64,000 bases of DNA. It comes from Haliovirga abyssi (lineage in GTDB: Bacteria; Fusobacteriota; Fusobacteriia; Fusobacteriales; Haliovirgaceae). The notes beneath the pieces are model-generated. The model did no database searches. It was given only the letters and a program-made list of their open reading frames with translations, and was not told the DNA's origin. Each line of letters begins with the position of its first letter. Within the stretch, counting starts at the first letter, position 1. The position numbers and the translations under genes are program-made. The stretch is taken from contig NZ_AP027059.1 of the NCBI RefSeq assembly GCF_030295325.1, positions 2,166,637 through 2,230,636 on the forward strand, read 5' to 3'. Shown in pieces: positions 17,501 through 24,562 of the stretch.

Positions 17501-19655
17501 AAACTTCCAAATTACTACTTAAACTTCTTGCATTTTTCTCCATATATATAATTGCTTTGTCAATAGCTTTATCCGATGGTTCTTTTGAAAGATTAGAACT
17601 ACCAACATTAATTTTAGATAAATCCAAATTATCTTCCCAGTCATTGCTTGGTGTCCAAACATCATCTTTTCCTTTAGTTCCAAAAGTATATAACTTATAT
17701 TTAACATCATACTCACTATTCTTTCTTAAATCCTCTTCAAAATATTCCCAAGCTTGTTTTACTTTTTCTAACTTATCTTCCATTGATTTTGAAGTATCTA
17801 AACACAATATTACATCCAAAGGTTTTTTTATATTTTTATATCTTTTGTCTTCTGCTACAAAAATATTACCAGAATTAATAATCTTTTTTTCATTTTTATC
17901 TAAATTTTCTTCTGCAATTTCATTATTATTCTTGTAATAAATATCATCTTTTGTTATCTTTATATCATTTTTTGTTTTCGTTATGAAGCCAACATTAATT
18001 GTATTAAAAGCATCTGAATTTATATTATTTATATAAAATTTATTATCTCTTATATTTCCACTTAAATTACTACTTGGCATATTAAAATAAGTTTCTGCAT
18101 CAAATGTATATACTAAATATTTATCATTAGCTTTTAAAGTGTATAATTGTATCCTATATTGTCCTACAGGAAATCCTAAAAGTTCAAATTCTCCTAATTT
18201 ATAACTACCTTTAATTTTATTTATTTCTATACTATTAGAAGTTCTATAATCAAAAGAAAAATCAACATAATTAATTTTATTGTCAATAAAATCTTCTAAA
18301 TTTCCTCCATCGATAATTTTTTTCAAAGGATTCCCTTTCATAAATTCTACTTTATTTACATCTGTATCTATTTTACTTATTCTAAAGATAATTCTTTGTT
18401 CTTTATAAGTAGATAAATACTTTATTCTAATATTGTTATCCTCATTCCATTTAAATGAAACACTATTTATTTTTTCTACAGCTTCAAATCCTTTTATTTG
18501 TACTGGAATTTTCATATCTAAAGTTTTAGATATATCATCTTTTTTATAAAATTTTACTGTTTCTATATCCGAATTATTATCTATTTGTTTAAAAATTAAT
18601 ATACTACTTCTTGAATTCCCACCATTATATTCCCAAAAATTATTACTTTTGACAAATGGTTTAGCTGTTCCCCAAAAATCTATATTATAAAAATGTTGCA
18701 AATAATTATTTTCATCTATATTAACTCCGTATGGAACATTCCCTCCATAATCATTTACTCCGTCTATTTTATAATCTCCATTAACTATTTCAAAATCTGG
18801 TTTTCCTACAATAACTTGTCTTCTATCTCCTTCTGGAATATTTTTAACTGTAACATTTATATTTTTATTTATTACATTTCTTGATAATTTTATTATTGCA
18901 TTTCCTGCTCCTACTCCTAATACTTTCCCTTTTGATACTGTAGCTATATTTTCATTAGATGAACTCCAGTTTAAATATTTAGCAACATTCCTTCTCAAAG
19001 TATCATCCGCATTATTGTAGCTAGCGTATATTTTTATTGTTTTATCAAAGGTTTTATAAACAGTGATATTTTGTTCAGAAATATATATTTTTTTTATATA
19101 TTTATTTTCCCAAGCTGTTTCCCAATTTCCATCAACAAGTTCTACCTGATTTGTAACAGTTCCAATTAAAACTTTACCATCATTTTTTATTATTACTGTT
19201 CTAAAGTCTTGAGTATCTGTTATCTTTTTTAGATTATCATTTGGACCTGTATATTCCTCATATTTTGGAGTATTTAATGAATTATTTGGATCATCCCCTC
19301 TTATATATAATCTCGTATGAAAAGTATCACCATTTCCGCTATAATGCATAGTTCCTTTATAAAATCCATCGCCATCTACATCGGTAAGCTCTAATGCTCC
19401 TGCAGTATTTTGCTCTGTAACAGTACCTTTCAAATTTTTATCATACCCTTTCATTGGCATTCCACTTTGATTAGTTAATCCATTTACATCACTATAATCT
19501 GCATTATATGCAAATAAATATACCTTTTCTGGCAAATCATTCCCCCACAAAACACTCATATCAACTTTAACTGTAATATCTGTATCTACTGCTAACAAAT
19601 TTACTGAAAAAACCGATGATAAAAATAGCAAAATCCCCAATATTATTTTTTTCAT
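11550..19655 (-). CDS. Giant secreted protein with Big2, two vWA domains and serial Ig-like repeats
   Basis: 2701 residues with a signal peptide (about 1-22). A bacterial Ig-like Big2 domain lies at about 195-270. There are two von Willebrand A domains, at about 610-830 with the MIDAS motif DTSKS and at about 1250-1480 with DNSGS. From about 1725 onward come at least six Ig-like units, each opening with a D-x-x-x-P motif (DNQPPVV, DTKEPVI, DKTPPVI, DDTPPSN, DTKPPSI, DNTSPTI). There is no LPxTG, SLH or obvious outer-membrane anchor, and the C-terminus is short and polar. The architecture suggests an extracellular adhesin or matrix protein with metal-dependent ligand binding. The secretion route is unknown. 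It overlaps its upstream partner by ATGA and is thus translationally coupled. Confidence 0.75.
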   Translation of the reverse strand: MKKIILGILLFLSSVFSVNLLAVDTDITVKVDMSVLWGNDLPEKVYLFAYNADYSDVNGLTNQSGMPMKGYDKNLKGTVTEQNTAGALELTDVDGDGFYKGTMHYSGNGDTFHTRLYIRGDDPNNSLNTPKYEEYTGPNDNLKKITDTQDFRTVIIKNDGKVLIGTVTNQVELVDGNWETAWENKYIKKIYISEQNITVYKTFDKTIKIYASYNNADDTLRRNVAKYLNWSSSNENIATVSKGKVLGVGAGNAIIKLSRNVINKNINVTVKNIPEGDRRQVIVGKPDFEIVNGDYKIDGVNDYGGNVPYGVNIDENNYLQHFYNIDFWGTAKPFVKSNNFWEYNGGNSRSSILIFKQIDNNSDIETVKFYKKDDISKTLDMKIPVQIKGFEAVEKINSVSFKWNEDNNIRIKYLSTYKEQRIIFRISKIDTDVNKVEFMKGNPLKKIIDGGNLEDFIDNKINYVDFSFDYRTSNSIEINKIKGSYKLGEFELLGFPVGQYRIQLYTLKANDKYLVYTFDAETYFNMPSSNLSGNIRDNKFYINNINSDAFNTINVGFITKTKNDIKITKDDIYYKNNNEIAEENLDKNEKKIINSGNIFVAEDKRYKNIKKPLDVILCLDTSKSMEDKLEKVKQAWEYFEEDLRKNSEYDVKYKLYTFGTKGKDDVWTPSNDWEDNLDLSKINVGSSNLSKEPSDKAIDKAIIYMEKNARSLSSNLEVLDKPTGTIPSNRVIIFITDSNATGEKNSSDLAVRLRMNDIQLIGIGGVKKDKLMLKDDLDQEGEYPNNMSVENEQHYAHLKLIMGEQFKFYQIKNDLNILKLELHNTLNLFNFVKLWNLRYDSPYSVPDGSKRRVLFDIKVNNKYINYEGKDANREYVANLIGSTNREIDQWMISKAKKDITNGNYKIFDKFMDKNYYKKIKAINLKNGFNSLFETEYSYDDISNFELNDNNYGVKWEYKKNTPLTTQTAVMVAKVSSIGNSELDKIEDDLSTTKIATMSSTNKLELSTPTENSDKVTIGWQGDVPNPDEIYNNQKLVFRLEKATNTSNVITNYKWNVYKKENPLNIVDPTIIGGGGQDPQNKADNMIKNFYSETSNYVDFVFEKDGLKSFSAGGAIISFTPGSNLELIGLNLGDYLISVYTVKTGSDGNYKVITYGNTEKFHSDIPDIAQHPMTKNGLFRIDNIDISRFSKIKVNYSTMMPFSIKAPELSNLFVSTNTGITINLQEEHPTATKAIVVTQGALSISSLKVFKYPLDIVLCIDNSGSMQEEIDSVKDGLKGFVNTLTDNGFDVKFNLITFGPRQNTDSTTGIWHKKIEEFEDRYYLGVYKKDGWFGSLDGWNGLINAFENLNATSGFNYGQENSLWAIYYAIKKLKKNGRSIDANGNILNDNSGVIKSKKWIMFLTDENADLDDLPNDYKKKNVVSKLSKEISDNSIALTGIYHVDKKGLTNEIYWNGGVIPSKYSKLDIRKYKKYYRWFYYIHDDLGNRGMTPSDVGDLYYYKFKLSLGDGFHMYEMGNGRKDINGKTLVDKALVAATKDIGIVQRWSVTYDTPFSDKDGTVRKVDFKLINLKNEKDNKEILTPDDINTVSNRQYTAPKQPITLEILTPKNKKGFLTDGKGNVLIKFKANTTKASGTILDNKIDKFVVNINLQTNAMSEGENIYSKIIKDNIELKVEDGKKWYYFTLRVPVKTLMDKITVDKKLFKVSIVAQDTALNQMEKKVTGIKLDNQPPVVNDIIISNKDLKSNLVQSIKEIENKTSDSDDKWRKYFNIKSSKVKIRIVAEDRSQTGTGSGIKYFAVGLDKNIKRDIDWENKKDGNGSSITRVDWNNIYSGITGKITTFGAIRNICNDNSNFYEDGEHKLKFVLTDSVYNTTPIPDAEVEYVYDTKEPVINGIDTIWQEKGSSYKKVKTTTNGGIKYFLSSDKIKILLDATDKGSGIAQIKLKFIKDANEINTNWKTYKPTEGGYIDLPSGVTEGEYSIEAQVRDRASNESAWIEIIKNIIYDKTPPVINQINVKNINIYNLWNTDTGDTTIATNKSTFTSNTTNIVKIYGKTGNDIKITADVVEANLSQDNTLAKLGTTSKEWSSKTGGTDNNYTITWGNDTISSNNLKLVSGETKLIVTVEDLAGNKTSVEIPIVIDDTPPSNFTINTLNGVVYSTTAQAIRTKTPGFTINASADDESGVEGFVFWGNYDGSKSDLPRLDSAHIVNDDFKIYNISLTKNDNTYTGDLSEVYSPSDGYYQSKKVENTTENAFVAIDKAGNISYFNKKAELYVDTKPPSITSFSAIKVVDKNGFNPIINPKYVKAGDEIKLTADVAEYAVQTKTVDYLGLLNNTTMNTVYTGTISTTPSTIQIGDNNSTDTTHIKVTDSGVHTSQVVVITFTVTDMAGNSTTVTKHINLDNTSPTISGAIQAIPEEAVNGWPGDASDVIKSETDPAYTTNSSAYMGVLRNGATWSPDTTGFIGKANSTNPIGGVFVTTTSSISAFDNTYNAFEVSGLVDNQNNGNDVYVWAVDKAGNISASYIYDTIVVDTIVGSENPILIGSATIEPSSSTNNSYTYKMPIDLSVITEQAGVYKISGITLKGTTTDGITTSVAISINGGLEVSTTPSSTPVADSIIPEKFATFTLANNSRLFGQTVTFSIDVYDNLGNKATYTRKYLISKIIQTDIKAKSKNEKREINVNVETTGGSQITGREEAGGN

Positions 19656-20155
19656 TTTTTATCTCCCCCTATTGTATTTTTATATGCTTTCATTTTATTT
19701 ACATCTACTTTTAAAATTTTTAACTCTTCTGCTGTTTTTTTCATTTTATCAAATTCATCATTCATTTGATAAATCTCTATTAAAACAGGATATATTAATT
19801 TTTTTTCTTCAGGAGTTTTTATATCTTTTGATACTTCCTCTATTTTAGACATATAAGCATAAATATCCCCTTTTTCTTTTTTATTATAAATTTTCCAAAA
19901 TTTCCCTACTAATGCTTTCTCTTTTATTATTCTATCTTTAGTAATCGTTATTTTTTCTAATGGTTTTACATAATTTTCTTCCGCTTCTTTTAAACTCTTT
20001 TTATAAACTTTTTTTGCTTCTTTTTCTATTTTTTTATTTTTTTCTATTGTTTTTAACATTTCTTTTTTTTCTGGACTTATCATATAATTACTATAATAAA
20101 AATAACTTCCTATCACTATTATAATAACACTTGTAGTATATACTAACTTTTTCAC
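19652..20155 (-). CDS. Small membrane-anchored charged helical protein, partner of the vWA giant
   Basis: 167 residues and not recognised as a known family. One N-terminal membrane segment (about 5-24) is followed by a lysine/glutamate-rich region predicted by eye to be helical (about 30-165), possibly a coiled coil. The start is GTG, 10 nt after AGGGGG. Its stop overlaps the start of the giant gene (ATGA), and a good promoter lies directly upstream, so the two form one operon. Its topology (short anchor, long exposed helix) would suit an assembly or anchoring factor for the giant protein; that is inference from context only. Confidence 0.65.
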   Translation of the reverse strand: MKKLVYTTSVIIIVIGSYFYYSNYMISPEKKEMLKTIEKNKKIEKEAKKVYKKSLKEAEENYVKPLEKITITKDRIIKEKALVGKFWKIYNKKEKGDIYAYMSKIEEVSKDIKTPEEKKLIYPVLIEIYQMNDEFDKMKKTAEELKILKVDVNKMKAYKNTIGGDKK

Positions 20156-20191
20156 TGTCTATCATCCCCCTATATTTTCTTCACACTTTAC

Positions 20192-20220
20192 ATTATAGCT
20201 TATGTACGCTTTTTTTTCAA
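20192..20220 (-). promoter_or_regulatory. Promoter of the vWA-giant operon
   Basis: On the minus strand TTGAAA (20215-20220), a 17-nt spacer and a perfect TATAAT (20192-20197), 37 bp before the GTG start. Confidence 0.75.
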
Positions 20221-20364
20221 TATGTTTTTTATAAGAAATATATATTTTTATATTTCTTCTTTGGTATACTATTTTCGATTTAATTCCATTCTCGATAATT
20301 TCTAATTTTAACGCCTTTCCTATATAGTATACTCATTTATTAATAAAAAAACCACTCATTTTCC

Positions 20365-20397
20365 ATAAAAAAAGCAGAGACTTTTCATCTCTGCCTT
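20365..20397 (-). terminator. Terminator downstream of ldhA
   Basis: On the minus strand GCAGAGA and TCTCTGC arms around a 7-nt loop, followed by a run of seven T. Confidence 0.85.
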
Positions 20398-20404
20398 TTC
20401 CCTA

Positions 20405-20428
20405 GGAATGGCTTAAAAATAACGTTCC
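20405..20428. mobile_element. 24-bp minimal family A element, copy A4, at the ldhA stop codon
   Basis: GGAATGGCTTAAAAATAA followed by CGTTCC keeps both family A termini with almost no interior. CTA flanks it on both sides (20402-20404 and 20429-20431). The right CTA is the complement of the ldhA TAG stop codon, so the duplication coincides with the stop. Confidence 0.65.
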
Positions 20429-21424
20429 CTATTCATATTCAATCTCATTTTCAATAATCTTACCCTTAAAAAAGCTATCTATATTCCCTAAAGTAGTCTC
20501 CGTAATATTATATAGAGCCTCTTTTGTAAAAAATGCCTGATGAGATGTCACTATTACATTATTAAATGTTAATAATCTCGCTAACAGATCATCTGTTATT
20601 ATTTCTCCTGACATATCTTCAAAAAAGTATTCATCTTCCTCTTCATACACATCTAATCCTGCTGCACTTATTTTTTTAGTTTTTAATCCTTTTATAATTG
20701 ATTTTGTGTCTATTAATTTTCCTCTTCCTGTATTTATTATCATTACTCCATCTTTCATATTGCTTATAGACTCTTCATTTATTATATATTTTGTTTCTGT
20801 TGTTAATGGACAATGTAATGATATTATATCAGATTTACAATACAACTCTTTTAATGTAACATATCTAAACCCTAACTCTTTTTCTGCTTTTTTATCAGGA
20901 TATTTATCATATGCCAAAACATCCATTCCAAAACCATTTAATATTTTTATTACTATTTTAGCTATTTTCCCTGTTCCTATTATACCAGCAGTTTTTTTAT
21001 GCATATCAAATCCCATTAACCCATTTAATGTGAAATTACCCTCTCTTACTCTTAAATATGATTTATGTATTTTTCTATTTAAAGTCATAATAAGCGCTAC
21101 TGTATGCTCTGCAACTGCATAAGGCGAATAACTTGGGACTCTAACCACTTTTATTTTTCCTTTAGCTGCCTCCAAATCTACATTATTATATCCTGCACAT
21201 CTAAGTGCTATTAATTTTACTCCATTTTCTTTTAATTTATTTATAACATTTTTGTTTATATCATCATTTACGAATACACAAACTACATCATATCCTTTTG
21301 ATAAAGCAACTGTATCTTCACTTAAATGTGGTTTAAAATATTTTAATTTGAAACCATATTTTTTATTTGCATTATTAAAAAAATTTTCATCATACTGCTT
21401 TGTATCAAAAAAAGCAATTTTCAT
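20429..21424 (-). CDS. ldhA: D-lactate dehydrogenase (D-2-hydroxyacid dehydrogenase family)
   Basis: 331 residues, close to the usual LdhA length (~330). The NAD-binding motif GIIGTGKIA lies in the middle, NTGRGKLID and the LRCAGYNNVDL substrate-side motif match fermentative D-LDH, and the SHQAFFT segment carries the catalytic His. The catalytic Arg and Glu lie in NTGRG and LDVYEEE. The enzyme reduces pyruvate to D-lactate and regenerates NAD+ in the cytoplasm. The start is the ATG at 21424, 9 nt after AAGGAG; the ATG three codons upstream touches that site and is too close. It has its own promoter and terminator and is divergent from malQ. Confidence 0.9.
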   Translation of the reverse strand: MKIAFFDTKQYDENFFNNANKKYGFKLKYFKPHLSEDTVALSKGYDVVCVFVNDDINKNVINKLKENGVKLIALRCAGYNNVDLEAAKGKIKVVRVPSYSPYAVAEHTVALIMTLNRKIHKSYLRVREGNFTLNGLMGFDMHKKTAGIIGTGKIAKIVIKILNGFGMDVLAYDKYPDKKAEKELGFRYVTLKELYCKSDIISLHCPLTTETKYIINEESISNMKDGVMIINTGRGKLIDTKSIIKGLKTKKISAAGLDVYEEEDEYFFEDMSGEIITDDLLARLLTFNNVIVTSHQAFFTKEALYNITETTLGNIDSFFKGKIIENEIEYE

Positions 21425-21450
21425 ATTAACCATCTCCTTTTTATAATCTC

Positions 21451-21479
21451 ATTATACTATTCTTTATGTAAAAAGTCAA
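21451..21479 (-). promoter_or_regulatory. ldhA promoter
   Basis: TTGACT (21474-21479), 17-nt spacer, TATAAT (21451-21456) on the minus strand. Confidence 0.8.
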
Positions 21480-21513
21480 GAATTGTGTGATAGAATTAGT
21501 CAAAATTTTTAAG

Positions 21514-21542
21514 ATGACAAAATGTATATTTTATGGTAAAAT
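21514..21542 (+). promoter_or_regulatory. Possible malQ promoter
   Basis: ATGACA, 17-nt spacer, TAAAAT. A TATAAT at 21551 is an alternative -10 box but lacks a good -35 at normal spacing. Confidence 0.4.
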
Positions 21543-21586
21543 TAAGTAATTATAATACACAAACAAATTTTAGGAGGTATATAACT

Positions 21587-23071
21587 ATGTTTGAAAGAAG
21601 CAGCGGAGTTTTATTACATGCAACATCTTTACCGGGTAAGTTCGGTATAGGTACTCTTGGAAAAGAAGCATATCAATTCGTAGATTTCTTAATTAAAAGT
21701 AATCAAAAATTATGGCAGACTTATCCACTTGGTCCTACTGGATATGGTGATTCACCTTATCAATGTTTTTCAGCATTTGCTGGAAATCCATTACTAATTA
21801 GTTTAGAAACAGTTGTTGAGGATGGACTTTTAACTAATAGCGATTTAGAAACAAATGAAAAATTTGATGAAAGTAAAGTTGATTTTGGAAAAATAATTAA
21901 TTTTAAATTTCCTATTTTGAAAAAAGCTTTTGACAATTTCTCAAACGGCTCTTTTGAATTAGAAAAAATTAAATTTGAAACTTTTGTCAAAAAAAATTCT
22001 AATTGGTTAGATGATTTTTCACTTTTTATGTCTCTAAAAGAACATTTCGGTGGTAAACCTTGGATTGAGTGGGACAATGATATCAAATTAAGAGAAGAGA
22101 ATGCTCTAAGAGATTATAAAAATAAACTAAAAAATGATATTGAATTCCAAAATTTTATACAATATCTATTTTTTAAACAATGGAAAAAATTAAAAGCATA
22201 TGCTAATCAAAATTATATAAAAATTGTAGGAGATATCCCTATTTTTGTTGCTTTTGATAGTGCTGACGCTTGGTCTAATCCAGATATTTTTCTATTTGAC
22301 GAAGAAAGAAAACCAGTAAGAGTAGCAGGAGTTCCACCTGACTATTTTAGTGCTACAGGTCAGCTTTGGGGAAATCCTTTATATAATTGGGATAAATTAA
22401 AAGAAACTAATTTTGCTTGGTGGATAGATAGAATCAAAGCAAATCTTGAACTGTCTGATATAATAAGAATAGATCATTTTAGAGGATTTGCTGAATATTG
22501 GGCTGTTCCATATGGAGATAAGACTGCAATAAATGGAGAATGGTGGCCTGCACCAGGTAAAGAACTTTTTGAAGCAATTGAAGCTTCACTTGGAAGTTTA
22601 CCTATTATAGCAGAAGATCTTGGACTTATCACTCCTGATGTAGAAGAATTAAGAGATCATTTTAATTTGCCGGGAATGAAAATATTACAATTTGCTTTTG
22701 ATTCTTCAGAAGAAAATAATTATATTCCTCACAGTTATAATAAAAATTGTGTAGTTTATACAGGAACTCACGATAATGATACTGTAGCTGGATGGTTTGA
22801 AAAAGCTTCAAAAGATGATAAAAAATATGCTTTAGATTATTTTAATAGTAATGGCGAAGATATTTGTTGGGATTTCATTAGAGGAGCTTGGGCTTCTACT
22901 GCTGTAATTGCCATAACTCCACTTCAAGATATTTTGAGACTTGGAAGCTTTGCTAGGATAAATACTCCTGGAGTAGCTGCTGGAAATTGGCAATGGAGAT
23001 TTAAAGCAGAAGATATTACGAATGAGCATATATCTAAATTAAAACACTTAACTACAATATATGGCAGATAA
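21587..23071 (+). CDS. malQ: 4-alpha-glucanotransferase (amylomaltase, GH77)
   Basis: 494 residues, the normal MalQ length. The GH77 catalytic residues are D296 (RIDHFRGF), E343 (IIAEDLG) and D396 (YTGTHDNDT); SSGVLLHATSLPG at the N-terminus and WQTYPLGPTGYGDSPYQ are also typical. It transfers maltosyl units between malto-oligosaccharides in the cytoplasm, linking starch breakdown to glucose and longer dextrins. The start is the ATG 9 nt after AGGAGG; an in-frame ATG 54 nt upstream lacks a ribosome-binding site. It belongs functionally with the amylases at 4-11 kb and 50 kb. Confidence 0.95.
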   Translation: MFERSSGVLLHATSLPGKFGIGTLGKEAYQFVDFLIKSNQKLWQTYPLGPTGYGDSPYQCFSAFAGNPLLISLETVVEDGLLTNSDLETNEKFDESKVDFGKIINFKFPILKKAFDNFSNGSFELEKIKFETFVKKNSNWLDDFSLFMSLKEHFGGKPWIEWDNDIKLREENALRDYKNKLKNDIEFQNFIQYLFFKQWKKLKAYANQNYIKIVGDIPIFVAFDSADAWSNPDIFLFDEERKPVRVAGVPPDYFSATGQLWGNPLYNWDKLKETNFAWWIDRIKANLELSDIIRIDHFRGFAEYWAVPYGDKTAINGEWWPAPGKELFEAIEASLGSLPIIAEDLGLITPDVEELRDHFNLPGMKILQFAFDSSEENNYIPHSYNKNCVVYTGTHDNDTVAGWFEKASKDDKKYALDYFNSNGEDICWDFIRGAWASTAVIAITPLQDILRLGSFARINTPGVAAGNWQWRFKAEDITNEHISKLKHLTTIYGR

Positions 23072-23133
23072 AATTGACAATTAAAAAACTATTTTATAAA
23101 CAAATTATGCTAATTAAATCGAATAAAATATGA

Positions 23134-23273
23134 CAACGCAGAGGCGCAGAGTTATCAGAGATTCACAGAGAAAATAATAAAATTAAAAATATAAGCTACA
23201 GACTTGTTCTGTAGCTTATATTTATTGCTAAATGCTCTCTGTGTAACTTTGCGTTCTCTGCGCCTCTGCGTTG
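23134..23273. repeat. Long palindromic repeat with CGCAGAGGCGCAGAG ends
   Basis: The left arm CAACGCAGAGGCGCAGAG is mirrored by CTCTGCGCCTCTGCGTTG at the right end. At the centre is a perfect hairpin AAATATAAGCTACAGA/TCTGTAGCTTATATTT (23187-23223), which could terminate malQ. Sequences of this type occur scattered in many unrelated bacterial genomes (recalled, not searched). Confidence 0.75.
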
Positions 23274-23294
23274 AATCTCCTCTTTTTTACAACT

Positions 23295-23337
23295 GTTTTT
23301 ATAACAAAATATAAGAAACTTGTTTTGTTAACGTTCC
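23295..23337. mobile_element. Truncated family A element, copy A5 (right half only)
   Basis: GTTTTTATAACAAAATA followed by AAGAAACTTG...AACGTTCC matches the right half of full copies such as A8. The left half is absent and its place is taken by the flank of the CGCAGAGG palindrome. Confidence 0.6.
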
Positions 23338-23421
23338 TAATTTAAGTTTTTTATTTTTTATTTGTGTAAATTGGTGTGAATTGGTGGCTAATCTTTTTTT
23401 TTAACCATTCCCAAACTAATA

Positions 23422-24168
23422 TTAAATTCCAAAACTCAATCTAGCTCCAAATACAGGACTTTGAGAATTAGAAAGTGGTCCATCTATTTCTTCGTCATCT
23501 AGTTGCCATTTCCCTTGTAAATCTAAATTCATCATATATTCAGCAGATAAATCTAATGAAATAAAGCTTCCTATTCTTTGATGAATATTTAATCTTGGTG
23601 CAAACATTAAATATTCTTTTGTTAATATATTTGAATGTGGAGCTGCAATAACTTCTCCAAACTCATTTTTTATATCATCATATATTAGTGTTAAAGTTGC
23701 ATTTCCTCCACCAAACAAAAATCCAGCACTTACGTTTGTACCTGTGCTTTTTATTAAAAAAAGACCTTTTTCATATACAAATCCGCCATATCCTATTTCC
23801 AATTTAACTTTTTTATCTCCAATTATACTCATTATCCTTCCAGTTGCTCCATATCCTCCAAATCTATTTTTGAAAGTTCCACCTATTCCACCGCCACCAA
23901 AAGCATACATCACATTATAATTTCCATATTTTTGCCCTTCCAATTCTTTAAATCCAGCTGATTTTAATTTTACATTTAATTCTGAAAGGTCTAAAAATAA
24001 TACACTTAATAATGGACCGCCATTTCCAACCATTCCTTGTTCATCATTCAGTTCAAAATTCATCATTTCTTTATTATTAATTCTTTTTTCTTTTAACCTT
24101 TTTCCATTACCAAATGCTACTGTTGAAAACATAATTGTTGCTAACAAAACTATTAATACTTTTTTCAT
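23422..24168 (-). CDS. Secreted glycine-rich beta-rich protein, probable outer-membrane barrel
   Basis: 248 residues, not assigned to a named family. The signal peptide (about 1-19) ends at AFG; the mature part alternates hydrophobic and polar residues and has GG-rich turns (AFGGGGIGGTF, GFLFGGGNATL). The C-terminus GARLSFGI has the alternating pattern with a near-terminal aromatic residue seen in outer-membrane beta-barrels. The start is the ATG at 24168 after AAGGAGGAG. The gene stands alone between repeat-rich regions. A role in the outer membrane is inferred from composition only. Confidence 0.6.
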   Translation of the reverse strand: MKKVLIVLLATIMFSTVAFGNGKRLKEKRINNKEMMNFELNDEQGMVGNGGPLLSVLFLDLSELNVKLKSAGFKELEGQKYGNYNVMYAFGGGGIGGTFKNRFGGYGATGRIMSIIGDKKVKLEIGYGGFVYEKGLFLIKSTGTNVSAGFLFGGGNATLTLIYDDIKNEFGEVIAAPHSNILTKEYLMFAPRLNIHQRIGSFISLDLSAEYMMNLDLQGKWQLDDEEIDGPLSNSQSPVFGARLSFGI

Positions 24169-24562
24169 TCTTATCTCCTCCTTATTTTTTGGTAGTGTCA
24201 AATAAAAGTTGCCTTTTTAATCCACTACCCTTTATATTTGTTATCTTTGCACGTTATATTTGACTCCTCTCCCAAAACAAATAACTATTTAATGCTAAAT
24301 TTTATTTCTATACAATAATTTCTAATATAATTTCAAATACTTTTCAGACCTCATCCCCAGCCCTTCTCCTATCTTAGGAGAAGGGAGTAAAACAACAAAT
24401 CCAATATCCACGCTATAGTTTTCTCCTAAGTTAGGAGAAAACTACAATAAGAAATGAGGTGTGTCAAAATAAATTCTCATCAAAATTTACATTGTATCTT
24501 TCATAAACTTTTGACACTATCATAAGTTTTCTGACTATTCATTTTACATACGTACCATAGTT
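24169..24562. other. Intergenic region with TGTCAA inverted repeats and a double-hairpin repeat
   Basis: No gene. GGTAGTG at 24191 pairs with CACTACC near 24228. A composite palindrome follows at 24345-24458, then TGTCAAAA (24462-24469) pairs with TTTTGACA (24509-24516). Confidence 0.6.
24345..24458. repeat. Composite palindrome with two TCTCCTA-core hairpins
   Basis: Outer arms GACCTCAT/ATGAGGT enclose two perfect hairpins: CCCTTCTCCTA-TCT-TAGGAGAAGGG (24361-24385) and AGTTTTCTCCTA-AGT-TAGGAGAAAACT (24417-24443). The shared core TCTCCTA/TAGGAGA suggests an internal duplication. It resembles the REP/BIME-like CCCTCATCCCC..CCCTTCTCC repeats seen in many genomes. Confidence 0.75.

Larger units (their letters stand above)
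23072..23421. other. Intergenic region packed with repeats after malQ
   Basis: No gene. It holds a 140-bp inverted repeat (23134-23273), a half family A element (23295-23337) and a GTGTAAATTGGTG..GGTGGCTAA motif (23363-23396) that recurs inverted near 55.46 kb. Confidence 0.7.

Noticed and set aside
11550-19655. S-layer protein or autotransporter
   Set aside because: No SLH domains and no C-terminal beta-barrel; the domain content is vWA and Ig-like.
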